A stretch of 64,000 nt of DNA from Deltaproteobacteria bacterium (GTDB taxonomy: Bacteria > Myxococcota_A > Polyangia > DRWM01 > JAAZOP01): assembly GCA_016218765.1 (NCBI GenBank), contig JACRCZ010000149.1, positions 56,418 through 120,417 of the forward strand, in the 5' to 3' direction. Shown here piece by piece: positions 55,028 to 64,000 of this stretch. Under the pieces are notes generated by a model. It saw nothing but the letters and a program-made list of their open reading frames with translations, was not told the DNA's origin and did no database searches. The translations under genes and the position numbers were made by a program. How positions within the stretch are numbered: position 1 is the first letter of the stretch; every line of letters starts with the position of its first letter.

Positions 55028-56797
55028 TCACAGCCCCAGCCGCTTGAGCACGGACTGCTCCGCCTCGGCCGCCGCCGCGTGGGTGGCGGCGTTGGCGACC
55101 GCGATCTCGCGCCGCAGGAACGCCTCGAGCTGCTCGAAGGGGACCTGCTGGTCCTGGGTCTCGCCCCGGCGCCGGAACTCGGCCCATCCTCCGGCGTTGC
55201 CCTTCTTGCCGACGACGACGCGGAACGGCAGCCCCAGCAGGTCGGCGTCCATGAACTTGACGCCCGGACGCTCCTCGCGCTCGTCGTACAGCGTATCGAT
55301 GCCGGCGGACTGCAGGGCGTGGTAGATCCCGTCGGTGCGCACGCCGATCGCGGGGTCGGCGCCGATGGCGAGCAGCTCGACGGTGTAGGGCGCGATCGGA
55401 ACGGGCCAGCGCATGCCCTTCTCGTCGTTGTGCTGCTCGATGGCCGCCGCCACCAGGCGGGAGACGCCGATGCCGTAGCAGCCCATGACCAGCGGGCGGC
55501 TCTGTCCGTCCTCGCCCAGGAACGTGGCCTTCATCTTGTTGGAGTAGTGGGTGCCGAGCACGAAGGTGTGGCCGGCCTCGATGCCGTGGAAGACGCGCAG
55601 GGGCTTCTGGCAGCGCGGGCAGGCGTCGCCGCTGCGCACGGCGCGCAGGTCCAGGAACTCGGCCTGGAAGTCGCGGCCGGGGAGGACGTGCCGCAGGTGC
55701 CGGTCGGCCTGGTTCGCGCCGGTGACGCCGTCGCGCACGTCGGCGACGTGGCGGTCGGCGAGGATGCGCGCGCGCAGCCCGACGGGGCCGGCGAAGCCGA
55801 CCGGCGCGCCGGTCAGTCGCTGGACCTCGGCGTCCGCCGCCAGGAACACCTCGCCGGCGCCGACGGCCCGCGCGAGCTTGACCTCGTTGACGTCGTCGTC
55901 GCCGCGGACGAGCACGGCCACGGACTGGTCCCCCCAGACGTAGATCAAGGTCTTGATCAGGTCGCGGGACGGGACGCCCAGGAACGCGGACACGTCCTCG
56001 ATGGTGTGCTTGCCGGGCGTGTCCACGGCGACGGGCTGGGGGATCGACGTGCGCGTCACCGAGGGCTCGCCGTCGACGCGCTCGCCGAGCGCCGCCTCCA
56101 CGTTGGCCGCGTACGAGCACGACTCGCAGGCGACGATGGCGTCTTCGCCCGCGTCGCAGAGGATCTGGAACTCGTGGCTCGAGGTCCCGCCCATGGCGCC
56201 GGAGTCTGCCTCGACGACGCGGAAATCGAAGCCCAGGCGGGCGAAAATCCGCGCGTAGGCCACGACCATCGCGCGATAGGAGAGCTTCGCCTTCTCCTCG
56301 TCGGCGTCGAAGGAGTAGGCGTCCTTCATGACGAACTCGCGGCCGCGGATGAGGCCCGCGCGCGGCCGCGGCTCGTCCCGGAACTTGGTCTGGATCTGGT
56401 ACAGGTTGCGCGGCAGCTCGCGATAGGAGCGGATCTCGCGCCGGGCGAGGTCCGTGACGACTTCCTCGTGGGTCGGTCCCACGCAGTACTCGGCACCCTT
56501 GCGGTCCTTCATCCGCAGGAGCTGCGGCCCGAACGTGTCCCAGCGTCCCGTCTCGCGCCACAGCTCGGCCGGGAGCACCGCGGGCATGAGGATCTCCTGG
56601 GCCCCCGCCCGGTCCATCTCCTCGCGGACGACCTCGGCCACGCGCCGCAGCACCCGCCAGCCCAGGGGCAGGTACTCGTAGATCCCCGCGGCGACCCGGC
56701 GGATGAACCCGCCGCGCAAGAGGAGCTTGTGGCTGGGCATGGTGGCGTCCGCGGGGACTTCCTTGAGGGTGGGGATCAGGGCCTTGGAGTAGCGCAT
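55028..56797 (-). CDS. proS: Prolyl-tRNA synthetase (bacterial type with INS domain)
   Basis: 589 residues. Class II motifs are seen in the core (GTSSHEFQILCDAGEDAI, FRDEPRPRAGLIRGREFVMKDAYSF), and an editing INS domain lies between (TPGKHTIEDVSAFLG). GCYGIGVSRLVAA is motif 3. It charges tRNA-Pro. It follows pilS by 57 bp on the same strand and overlaps nothing. pilR would be expected at this place in Myxococcus. Confidence 0.96.
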   Translation of the reverse strand: MRYSKALIPTLKEVPADATMPSHKLLLRGGFIRRVAAGIYEYLPLGWRVLRRVAEVVREEMDRAGAQEILMPAVLPAELWRETGRWDTFGPQLLRMKDRKGAEYCVGPTHEEVVTDLARREIRSYRELPRNLYQIQTKFRDEPRPRAGLIRGREFVMKDAYSFDADEEKAKLSYRAMVVAYARIFARLGFDFRVVEADSGAMGGTSSHEFQILCDAGEDAIVACESCSYAANVEAALGERVDGEPSVTRTSIPQPVAVDTPGKHTIEDVSAFLGVPSRDLIKTLIYVWGDQSVAVLVRGDDDVNEVKLARAVGAGEVFLAADAEVQRLTGAPVGFAGPVGLRARILADRHVADVRDGVTGANQADRHLRHVLPGRDFQAEFLDLRAVRSGDACPRCQKPLRVFHGIEAGHTFVLGTHYSNKMKATFLGEDGQSRPLVMGCYGIGVSRLVAAAIEQHNDEKGMRWPVPIAPYTVELLAIGADPAIGVRTDGIYHALQSAGIDTLYDEREERPGVKFMDADLLGLPFRVVVGKKGNAGGWAEFRRRGETQDQQVPFEQLEAFLRREIAVANAATHAAAAEAEQSVLKRLGL

Positions 56798-56853
56798 CGT
56801 TCCTCCGGGGCGCGAGGAGTAGCGCCAAGCGGGGTGAACTGCAAGTCACGCCC

Positions 56854-58173
56854 CTACCCCGGCAGCCACACCTGGAAGCTCGCACCGCCCAGGTCCGAAC
56901 GAGCGACCTCGATGCGCCCGCCGTGGGAGGCCACGATCTGACGGCAGGTCGCCAGGCCGATGCCGACGCCGTAGGGGCGGCTGGAGTAGAAGAGCTCGAA
57001 GACGCGCTCGCGCTCCTCGTCGGGCACCCCGGGACCGGCGTCGTCGACCGAGATCTCCACCCCGCCGTCGCGCTCGCCGCCCCGCACCTGCACCACCGAG
57101 CCGGACGGCGCGGCCTGGATGCCGTTCTTGAGCAGGTTCCACAGCACCTGGCGAAGCTGGGAGGAGTCGGCCTGCACCTCCAACGCCTCGGGGACCTGGA
57201 CCACCACCGTCGCGTGCCCCAGCCGCGGGTCCTCGCCGGCAAGCCGGGCGACCTCGTGCACGAGCGCGCGGACGCGGACGGCGGACTTGCGCGGCGGCTG
57301 CGGCCGGGCCAGCGTGAGCATCTGCGTCACCAGCTCGTTGATGCGGTCGACCTCGCGCAACACCAGCGCACGCAGCCGCTCGGACTCGGGGTCGCCCACG
57401 GACGTGGGCAACAGCTCGATCGCACCGCGGATCGCCCCGAGCGGGTTGCGGATCTCGTGGGCCAGGCCCGCCGCGACCTTGCCCAGCGCCGAGAGACGCT
57501 GCGCCTCGTCCAGCTCGCCGCGGATGGCGCGCAGGCGGTCCGCCAGATCGGCGCGCGCGCGCTCCGCGTCCCGCACCTCGTGCGAGATCTGCTGCGCGCG
57601 GAAGGCGAGGAAGCCGCCGAGCAGTCCGACGCCGAGGAGCGAGACGGCGTCGGGGGCGAGACGGCGCAACGACAGGCTGGCCGCCGCCTCGGCCGCGCTC
57701 GCCGGCTCGTACCCCGCCGGCCAGGGAACCCAGCCGGAGGCCAGGCCGGCGGCGAGCGCGGCGTAGAGCAGGAACGCGGCGAGGCCGAGCACCACGGCGC
57801 CGCGGACGCCGAGAAAGACCGCGGCGAGCAGGACGACGAGGTCCAGGAGGTAGACGAAGTAGCTGTTGGGGCCGCCGGTACCCCACACGACCGCCGTCCA
57901 GAGCAGGACATCCAGGAGGAGCTGGAGCCAGGTGAAACGGATCCAGTCGCGGATGCGGCGCATCGCCGCGACCGAGAGCGCCGTGGCCAGGAGCATGCCG
58001 CCCGCGACACCGCAGGTGACGCGGACCCCGGGAGCGGCCGGGGCGCCGGCGCGAAGCAGCACGATCGCGCTGCCGCCCAGGAGCAGGAGGGCGACCGCAC
58101 CGCGGAAGGCCAGGAGCCAGAGCAGCTTGCGCGAGAGGTCCTCGAGGAAGGGATTGAGACGGCGGGAGGGCAT
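56854..58173 (-). CDS. pilS: PilS-type sensor histidine kinase
   Basis: 439 residues. Six hydrophobic segments within residues 15-190, a short linker, then a HisKA motif AAGLAHEIRNPLGAIRGAIE with His239 and an ATPase domain (RQVLWNLLKNGIQA, VDDAGPGVPDEE, GVGIGLATCRQIVASHGGRI). The multi-pass N terminus and place after pilC match PilS, the kinase controlling pilin expression in Myxococcus and Pseudomonas. No pilR gene follows in this window. The start lies 15 bp after pilC. Confidence 0.9.
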   Translation of the reverse strand: MPSRRLNPFLEDLSRKLLWLLAFRGAVALLLLGGSAIVLLRAGAPAAPGVRVTCGVAGGMLLATALSVAAMRRIRDWIRFTWLQLLLDVLLWTAVVWGTGGPNSYFVYLLDLVVLLAAVFLGVRGAVVLGLAAFLLYAALAAGLASGWVPWPAGYEPASAAEAAASLSLRRLAPDAVSLLGVGLLGGFLAFRAQQISHEVRDAERARADLADRLRAIRGELDEAQRLSALGKVAAGLAHEIRNPLGAIRGAIELLPTSVGDPESERLRALVLREVDRINELVTQMLTLARPQPPRKSAVRVRALVHEVARLAGEDPRLGHATVVVQVPEALEVQADSSQLRQVLWNLLKNGIQAAPSGSVVQVRGGERDGGVEISVDDAGPGVPDEERERVFELFYSSRPYGVGIGLATCRQIVASHGGRIEVARSDLGGASFQVWLPG

Positions 58174-58188
58174 CGGGCCGCCGCCGGG

Positions 58189-59400
58189 CTACTGGCTCTT
58201 GATCTTGCCCGCGATGCCGAAGATCGGCAGGTACATCGCGATGAGCATGCCGCCGACGGCGCCGCCGATGAACACCATGAGGAGCGGCTCGATCATCGAG
58301 GTGAGGGCGCCGATGGCGACGTCGACCTCGTCCTCGTAGAAGTCGGCAATCTTGGAGCACATCTGATCCAGCGCGCCGGTCTGCTCGCCGACCGCGATCA
58401 TCTGCACCACCATGCCGGGGAAGATCTTGGCCTGCGCCAGCGGCTCGGCCATCGTCTTGCCCTCGGAGATCCGCTCGCGCGCGAAACGGATGGACTTCTC
58501 GACGACGACGTTGCCGGCCGTGCGCGCCGTGATCTCGAGCGCGTCGAGGATCGGGACGCCGGAGGACAGCAGCGTGCCCAGCGTGCGGGTGAAGCGGGCG
58601 ACCGCGATCTTGCGGACGAGCGGGCCGAAGATGGGCAGGAGGAGCAGGAAACGGTGCACGATCATCTTGCCGCGCGGGGAACGGTAGAAGAAGACGAAGA
58701 GCACGATGAACAGGATCAGCCCGCCGAAGACGAAGGGGGCCCAGCGCGCGAAGCCCTCGCTCAGGTTGATCACGAACTGCGTCGGGCCCGGCAGCTCGTT
58801 CTCCGCGCCGAAATCCTTGAACAGCTGCTGGAAGGTCGGGATGACCTTGAGCATCATCGCCGCGACCGAGCCGATGGCGACGCAGAGCACGATCACCGGA
58901 TAGGTCATGGCGCCCTTGATCTGGCGCCGCAGCTTGGCCGTTTTTTCCAGATAGGCGGCCTGACGGTTGAGGATGGTGTCCAGGATGCCGCCCGACTCCC
59001 CGGCGGCGACGAGGTTGGTGAACAGGTCGTCGAAGACCCGCGGATGCTGGTGCATCGCGTCGGACAGGTTCGAACCGCCCTCGACCGTCTCCTTGACGTT
59101 GAGGATGACCTTGCCGAAACGCTTGTTCTCGGTCTGGTTGCCGAGAATCTCCAGGCAGTTCACCAGCGGCAGGCCGGCGTCGATCATCGTCGCGAACTGC
59201 CGCGTGAAGATGACCAGGTCCTTGATCGTGACCGGCGAGCCGAAACTGATGTCGGCGAGACGAACCGACTTCTTGACGCGGATGGGCGTGAGCTGCATGC
59301 CGCGGACCTTGGCCAGCGCGGCATCCTGGTTGGGCGCGTCGACGCTGCCCTTCCTCAACTCTCCCGTCCGGGTCCGCGCCTCGTACGACCAGGTCGTCAT
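58189..59400 (-). CDS. pilC: Type IV pilus inner-membrane platform protein
   Basis: 403 residues with two GspF domains (about 75-200 and 275-400) and three TM segments. It begins with the usual YEARTRTGELRKGSVDA. Family signatures LVNCLEILGNQTEN, VRKIAVARFTRTLGTLLSSGVPILDAL and GEQTGALDQM are present. PilC anchors the pilus motor in the inner membrane. Third gene of pilB-pilT-pilC-pilS. Confidence 0.96.
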   Translation of the reverse strand: MTTWSYEARTRTGELRKGSVDAPNQDAALAKVRGMQLTPIRVKKSVRLADISFGSPVTIKDLVIFTRQFATMIDAGLPLVNCLEILGNQTENKRFGKVILNVKETVEGGSNLSDAMHQHPRVFDDLFTNLVAAGESGGILDTILNRQAAYLEKTAKLRRQIKGAMTYPVIVLCVAIGSVAAMMLKVIPTFQQLFKDFGAENELPGPTQFVINLSEGFARWAPFVFGGLILFIVLFVFFYRSPRGKMIVHRFLLLLPIFGPLVRKIAVARFTRTLGTLLSSGVPILDALEITARTAGNVVVEKSIRFARERISEGKTMAEPLAQAKIFPGMVVQMIAVGEQTGALDQMCSKIADFYEDEVDVAIGALTSMIEPLLMVFIGGAVGGMLIAMYLPIFGIAGKIKSQ

Positions 59401-59458
59401 GGCGGGAGCCAGTATAGAGGTCCGCTCGGGGCGGAGTCAAAAAGGCCGGGCGGCGGGT

Positions 59459-60631
59459 TCACTTGCGCTGGAACCCGGACGTCGGCGCGGGGCGGCCGCC
59501 CTGCGCCTGCACGTTCTGGAACATGCCCTTGAGCTCGTCCGGGTCGCTGGTGCGGGCGAACGCCTCGTCGGTCGAGATCAGCCGGCGCTGCGCGAGGTTG
59601 AACAGCGACTGGTTGAGGGTCATCATCCCGAATTTCTCCTGGCCGACCTGCATCTGCGTGTAGATCTGGTGCACCTTGTCCTCGCGGATCAGGTTGCGGA
59701 TCGCCGGGTTCGGGATCATGACCTCGCAGCACAGCACGCGGCCCGGACCGTCGGCGCGCGGCAGGAGCTGCTGCGTGACGACACCCTCCAGCACGAAGGA
59801 GATCTGCGCCCGGACCTGCGACTGCTGGTTCTCGGGAAACACGTCGATGATGCGGTTGACGCTCTGGACGCAGGAGTTCGTGTGCAGGGTCGCGAAGACC
59901 AGGTGCCCCGTCTCCGAGATCGTCAACGCCGCGGCCACCGTCTCCAGGTCGCGCATCTCCCCGACCAGCACGACGTCGGGATCCTGGCGCAGGACGTACT
60001 TGAGGGCGGCCGGGAAGGAATGCGTGTCGGTGCCGACCTCGCGCTGGTTGACCAGGCAGTTCTTGTTGGAGTGCAGATACTCGATCGGGTCCTCGATCGT
60101 GATGATGTGCAGCCGGCGCTCGTGGTTGATCTTGTCGATCAGCGAGGCCAGCGTGGTGGACTTGCCGCAGCCGGTCGGCCCCGTGATGAGCACCAGCCCG
60201 CGAGGACGCGTGGCCATCTCCGCGACGACGGGCGGGAGCCCGAGCTCCTCCCACGACGGGATGCGGACCGGGATGGTGCGGAACGCGCCGGCCACGGCGC
60301 CGCGCTGGCGGAAGATGTTGGCGCGGAAACGGGACAGGTTCTTGACCCCGAAGGACAGATCCAGCTCGTTGTCCGTCTCGAAGGCGACCTTCTGCTCCTC
60401 GGTCAGGATGGAGTAGCAGATCTGCTTCGTGTCGGCCGGGGAGAGCGGCGGGATCTTGAGCGGGACGAGGGCGCCGTCGATGCGAAGCTGCGGGGGGGTG
60501 CCCGTCGTGATGTGCAGGTCGCTCGCACCCTTCTGCACCATCGTGCGCAAGAGCTGGTGGAGGTTGACCAGGTTCGCCGCGGGCGCCGCACCGGCGGCGT
60601 TCGCTGGGTTGGGGGGGGATTCGGCTTCCAC
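59459..60631 (-). CDS. pilT: Type IV pilus retraction ATPase
   Basis: 390 residues. Walker A GPTGCGKSTT, Asp box IITIEDPIEYLH, Walker B VLVGEMRDLETV, His box TGHLVFATLHTN, and the PilT marker near the end (GMMTLNQSLFNLAQRRLIS). It powers pilus disassembly and twitching. The C-terminal extension after DELKGM is ~15 residues. Starts 12 bp after pilB. Confidence 0.97.
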   Translation of the reverse strand: MEAESPPNPANAAGAAPAANLVNLHQLLRTMVQKGASDLHITTGTPPQLRIDGALVPLKIPPLSPADTKQICYSILTEEQKVAFETDNELDLSFGVKNLSRFRANIFRQRGAVAGAFRTIPVRIPSWEELGLPPVVAEMATRPRGLVLITGPTGCGKSTTLASLIDKINHERRLHIITIEDPIEYLHSNKNCLVNQREVGTDTHSFPAALKYVLRQDPDVVLVGEMRDLETVAAALTISETGHLVFATLHTNSCVQSVNRIIDVFPENQQSQVRAQISFVLEGVVTQQLLPRADGPGRVLCCEVMIPNPAIRNLIREDKVHQIYTQMQVGQEKFGMMTLNQSLFNLAQRRLISTDEAFARTSDPDELKGMFQNVQAQGGRPAPTSGFQRK

Positions 60632-60643
60632 GATGCTCCTCGT

Positions 60644-62416
<1,773 letters not shown>

Positions 62417-62473
62417 CGCCTTCGTCCTCTCCCGCGCCTTCCCGGTCCCCTCCCGGCGGAGGCGCAAGCGCGA

Positions 62474-62502
62474 ATTACAGGCTGGCGGGCGCGACAAGTC
62501 AA
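62474..62502 (-). promoter_or_regulatory. Strong sigma-70-like promoter for pilB-pilT-pilC-pilS
   Basis: Minus strand: TTGACT at 62502-62497, 17-bp spacer, TGTAAT at 62479-62474. One of the best promoter matches in the window; leader about 50 nt. Confidence 0.6.
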
Positions 62503-62535
62503 GGCGAACGCGCGGCCGACGCGGCGGACGTCAAC

Positions 62536-62565
62536 TTGACCCCCGCGCAGCGCGCGTGCTTTCAT
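62536..62565 (+). promoter_or_regulatory. Sigma-70-like promoter for the Roadblock gene
   Basis: TTGACC at 62536-62541, 18-bp spacer, TTTCAT at 62560-62565. Divergent from the pilB promoter, the two -35 boxes lying ~35 bp apart. Confidence 0.5.
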
Positions 62566-62587
62566 CCACCACGGAAGAGGAGAAGCG

Positions 62588-62944
62588 ATGTTTGGGGAGC
62601 TGTTGTCCGAGGTGGTGAAGGGCGTGGACGGCGCGATCGGCGCGGTGCTCATGGGCACCGACGGACTCCCGGTCGACCAGGCGGTGGGGGATCCCCCGCA
62701 CGGCGACATCGAGGCGATGGCGATGGAGCTGTCGGTGGTGCTGCGGGAAATCCGCAAGGCCGCCAGCCAGCTCGGGGCCGGGCAAGCCGAGGAGGTCATG
62801 ATCCGGGGCGCCACCATGACGACGGTGATCCGCGTCCTGAACGACGAGTACTTCGTGGCCCTGGCCCTGCCTCCGACCGCCAGCATCGGCAAGGGCCGTT
62901 ACCTCCTGCGGCGCATCGCGCCGCGACTGCTCGAGAACCTGTAG
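62588..62944 (+). CDS. Roadblock/LC7 domain protein
   Basis: 118 residues forming one Roadblock/LC7 domain: GAIGAVLMGTDGLPVDQA, ELSVVLREIRKAA, and IRGATMTTVIRVLNDEYFVALAL. Such domains act as GAPs or adaptors for small GTPases; MglB in Myxococcus is one. This protein is shorter than MglB and no mglA gene is in the window, so the GTPase partner is unknown. GGAAGAGGAG precedes the ATG. Divergent from the pil operon, which fits a role in pilus polarity. Confidence 0.9.
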   Translation: MFGELLSEVVKGVDGAIGAVLMGTDGLPVDQAVGDPPHGDIEAMAMELSVVLREIRKAASQLGAGQAEEVMIRGATMTTVIRVLNDEYFVALALPPTASIGKGRYLLRRIAPRLLENL

Positions 62945-63053
62945 CGGCACGCTCTTCCGCCCGCGACCCGTCATCCATTTGTGGCGCCGGCTCGGGGAAA
63001 AGGTGTAACATGGCGCCGCCGGTGTGTGTCGTGCGCCGGGTTTGAGGAGCGCC

Positions 63054-64000
63054 GTGGCCCTGAACCGAGAGAAGATCCACCAGTCGGTCCAGCGGTTGGT
63101 GCAGAAGGGACAGCTCGACAAGGCCATCCAGGAGCTCCGTCCGATCCTCGAGGAAGACCCGAACGACGCCCGCACGCTGCAGAAGGTCGCGGAACTCCAA
63201 CGCAAGAAGGGCTCGTACCAGGAAGCCGAAGGCGTCTACGCCAAGCTGGCCGACGTCCTCATGCGCGGCGGCTTCTACCAGCGCGCCGTCGCCGTCTACA
63301 ACCAGATCCTCCAGCTCAACCCGACCAACCTCCCCGTCCATATTTCCCTCGGCGACACCCTGACCAAGCTCGGTCTGCTCCAGGAAGCGAACAAGATCTA
63401 CTCGCGCACCGTGGGCCTGCTGCAGCGCGCGAACCGCTTCGACGAGGCGACGGCGATCCTGGAGAAGCTGATCGGGACCGCACCCGACAACTACCAGGCC
63501 CGGCTGCAGCTCGCGGAGCTGTACCTCAAGGCCGGCCGAACGGAGGCCGCGGTGCGGGCGTTCGAAGAGGCGTTGCCGACCCTGCGTGCGCAGGGCCGCG
63601 ACGACCTGTTCCAGCGCGCCGCGGAACGGCTCCTGTACTACCAGCCGGAAAACCTCGCGCTGTGCCGCGAGCTGGCCGTCTTCCACCTGCGGCGCGGGAA
63701 CGTCCCGCAGGCCATGAAGCTCCTGCAGTACTGCCACAAGCGCGACCCGCAGGACGTCGACACGCTCCGGCTGCTGGCCAGCCACTTCGAGTCCGCCGGC
63801 GACGCGGAGAAGGCCGTCGTCGTGCTGCACCAGATGGCGAAGGTGTTCGAGGGTCGCGGGGAGCAGGCCGAGGCGGTCGAAGTGCACCGCCGCGTCCTCC
63901 AGATCCGCCCCGGCGACGCCGAGTCGTCCCAGGCCCTGGGCGCCGGGGTCCCGCTGGCGATGCCCGGACAGGCCGCGACGGCGCGCGCGGCGCCGGCGCC
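63054..64000 (+). CDS. TPR protein, truncated by the window end
   Basis: 315 residues visible from GTG 63054 (GAGGAG upstream), continuing beyond base 64000. It carries at least six tetratricopeptide repeats (KGQLDKAIQELRPILEEDP, GFYQRAVAVYNQILQLNP, NRFDEATAILEKLIGTAP, GDAEKAVVVLHQMAKVF, GEQAEAVEVHRRVLQIRP). It starts 109 bp after the Roadblock gene and may be in its operon. TPR proteins act as assembly scaffolds; no enzymatic domain is seen in the visible part, and the visible end turns Ala/Pro-rich. Confidence 0.88.
   Translation, partial: MALNREKIHQSVQRLVQKGQLDKAIQELRPILEEDPNDARTLQKVAELQRKKGSYQEAEGVYAKLADVLMRGGFYQRAVAVYNQILQLNPTNLPVHISLGDTLTKLGLLQEANKIYSRTVGLLQRANRFDEATAILEKLIGTAPDNYQARLQLAELYLKAGRTEAAVRAFEEALPTLRAQGRDDLFQRAAERLLYYQPENLALCRELAVFHLRRGNVPQAMKLLQYCHKRDPQDVDTLRLLASHFESAGDAEKAVVVLHQMAKVFEGRGEQAEAVEVHRRVLQIRPGDAESSQALGAGVPLAMPGQAATARAAPA

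Overview
The window is about 70% GC and almost fully coding. It looks like a chromosomal piece of a myxobacterial-type organism (Myxococcota). The evidence is: a matrixin-type protease ending in a MYXO-CTERM-like sorting tail; several PilZ proteins; a pilB-pilT-pilC-pilS cluster in the Myxococcus order beside a Roadblock/LC7 gene; Cys-rich lipoproteins; giant metzincin lipoproteins; and a Ser/Thr kinase. No rRNA, tRNA, phage, IS transposase or CRISPR was seen.

Layout. 0-6.2 kb (+): housekeeping operon ricT-like, metG, HEAT-repeat protein, TatD/radical-SAM fusion. 6.2-12.6 kb (-): SHOCT membrane protein, CXXXC-repeat protein, orphan ABC ATPase with a PilZ protein, DUF1848 protein and a PF06262-type metallopeptidase. 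12.7-14.2 kb (+): zinc-ribbon protein and a small outer-membrane protein. 14.3-28.8 kb (-): an export-flavoured run (outer-membrane protein, two paralogous ~1,500-residue metalloprotease lipoproteins), then alaS and a PilZ protein overlapping it. 29.2-34.0 kb (-): matrixin, two FadL-like porins and a Cys-rich lipoprotein, tightly coupled. 34.1-40.8 kb (-): OmpA-like protein, CNA-B-like secreted protein, FadL-like porin, HD-GYP/Ser-Thr kinase fusion. 41-42.7 kb (+): two PilZ proteins. 42.7-51.3 kb (-): pbpC and a thioester alpha-2-macroglobulin, the classic periplasmic defence pair. 51.5-56.8 kb (-): ilvE, lipid kinase, nfo, proS. 56.8-62.4 kb (-): pilS, pilC, pilT, pilB. 62.6-64 kb (+): Roadblock and TPR genes, the last cut by the window edge.

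The most unusual signal is not a gene cluster. It is a set of short interspersed repeats that enter or border coding sequence. The main family is built from 10-bp units (ACAGATGAAC or ACCGATGGAC) and has about ten copies between 33.9 and 45.4 kb. It supplies the apparent start codon and signal-peptide core of two exported proteins (matrixin at 33.9 kb, FadL-like porin at 38.8 kb), the last codons of the kinase gene, the start codon of pbpC, and an in-frame insertion inside the PBP1C transpeptidase domain. Other families sit in the linkers of ricT and metG, form the stop codon of nfo, and overlap the 5' end of a lipoprotein gene. The genome appears to tolerate, and perhaps exploit, repeat insertions in coding DNA.

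Many genes concern the cell envelope: secreted proteases, OM barrels, Cys-rich surface proteins, type IV pili, and PBP1C with alpha-2-macroglobulin. PilZ and HD-GYP domains imply c-di-GMP control. This fits a social or predatory surface-gliding lifestyle, but that last step is inference.
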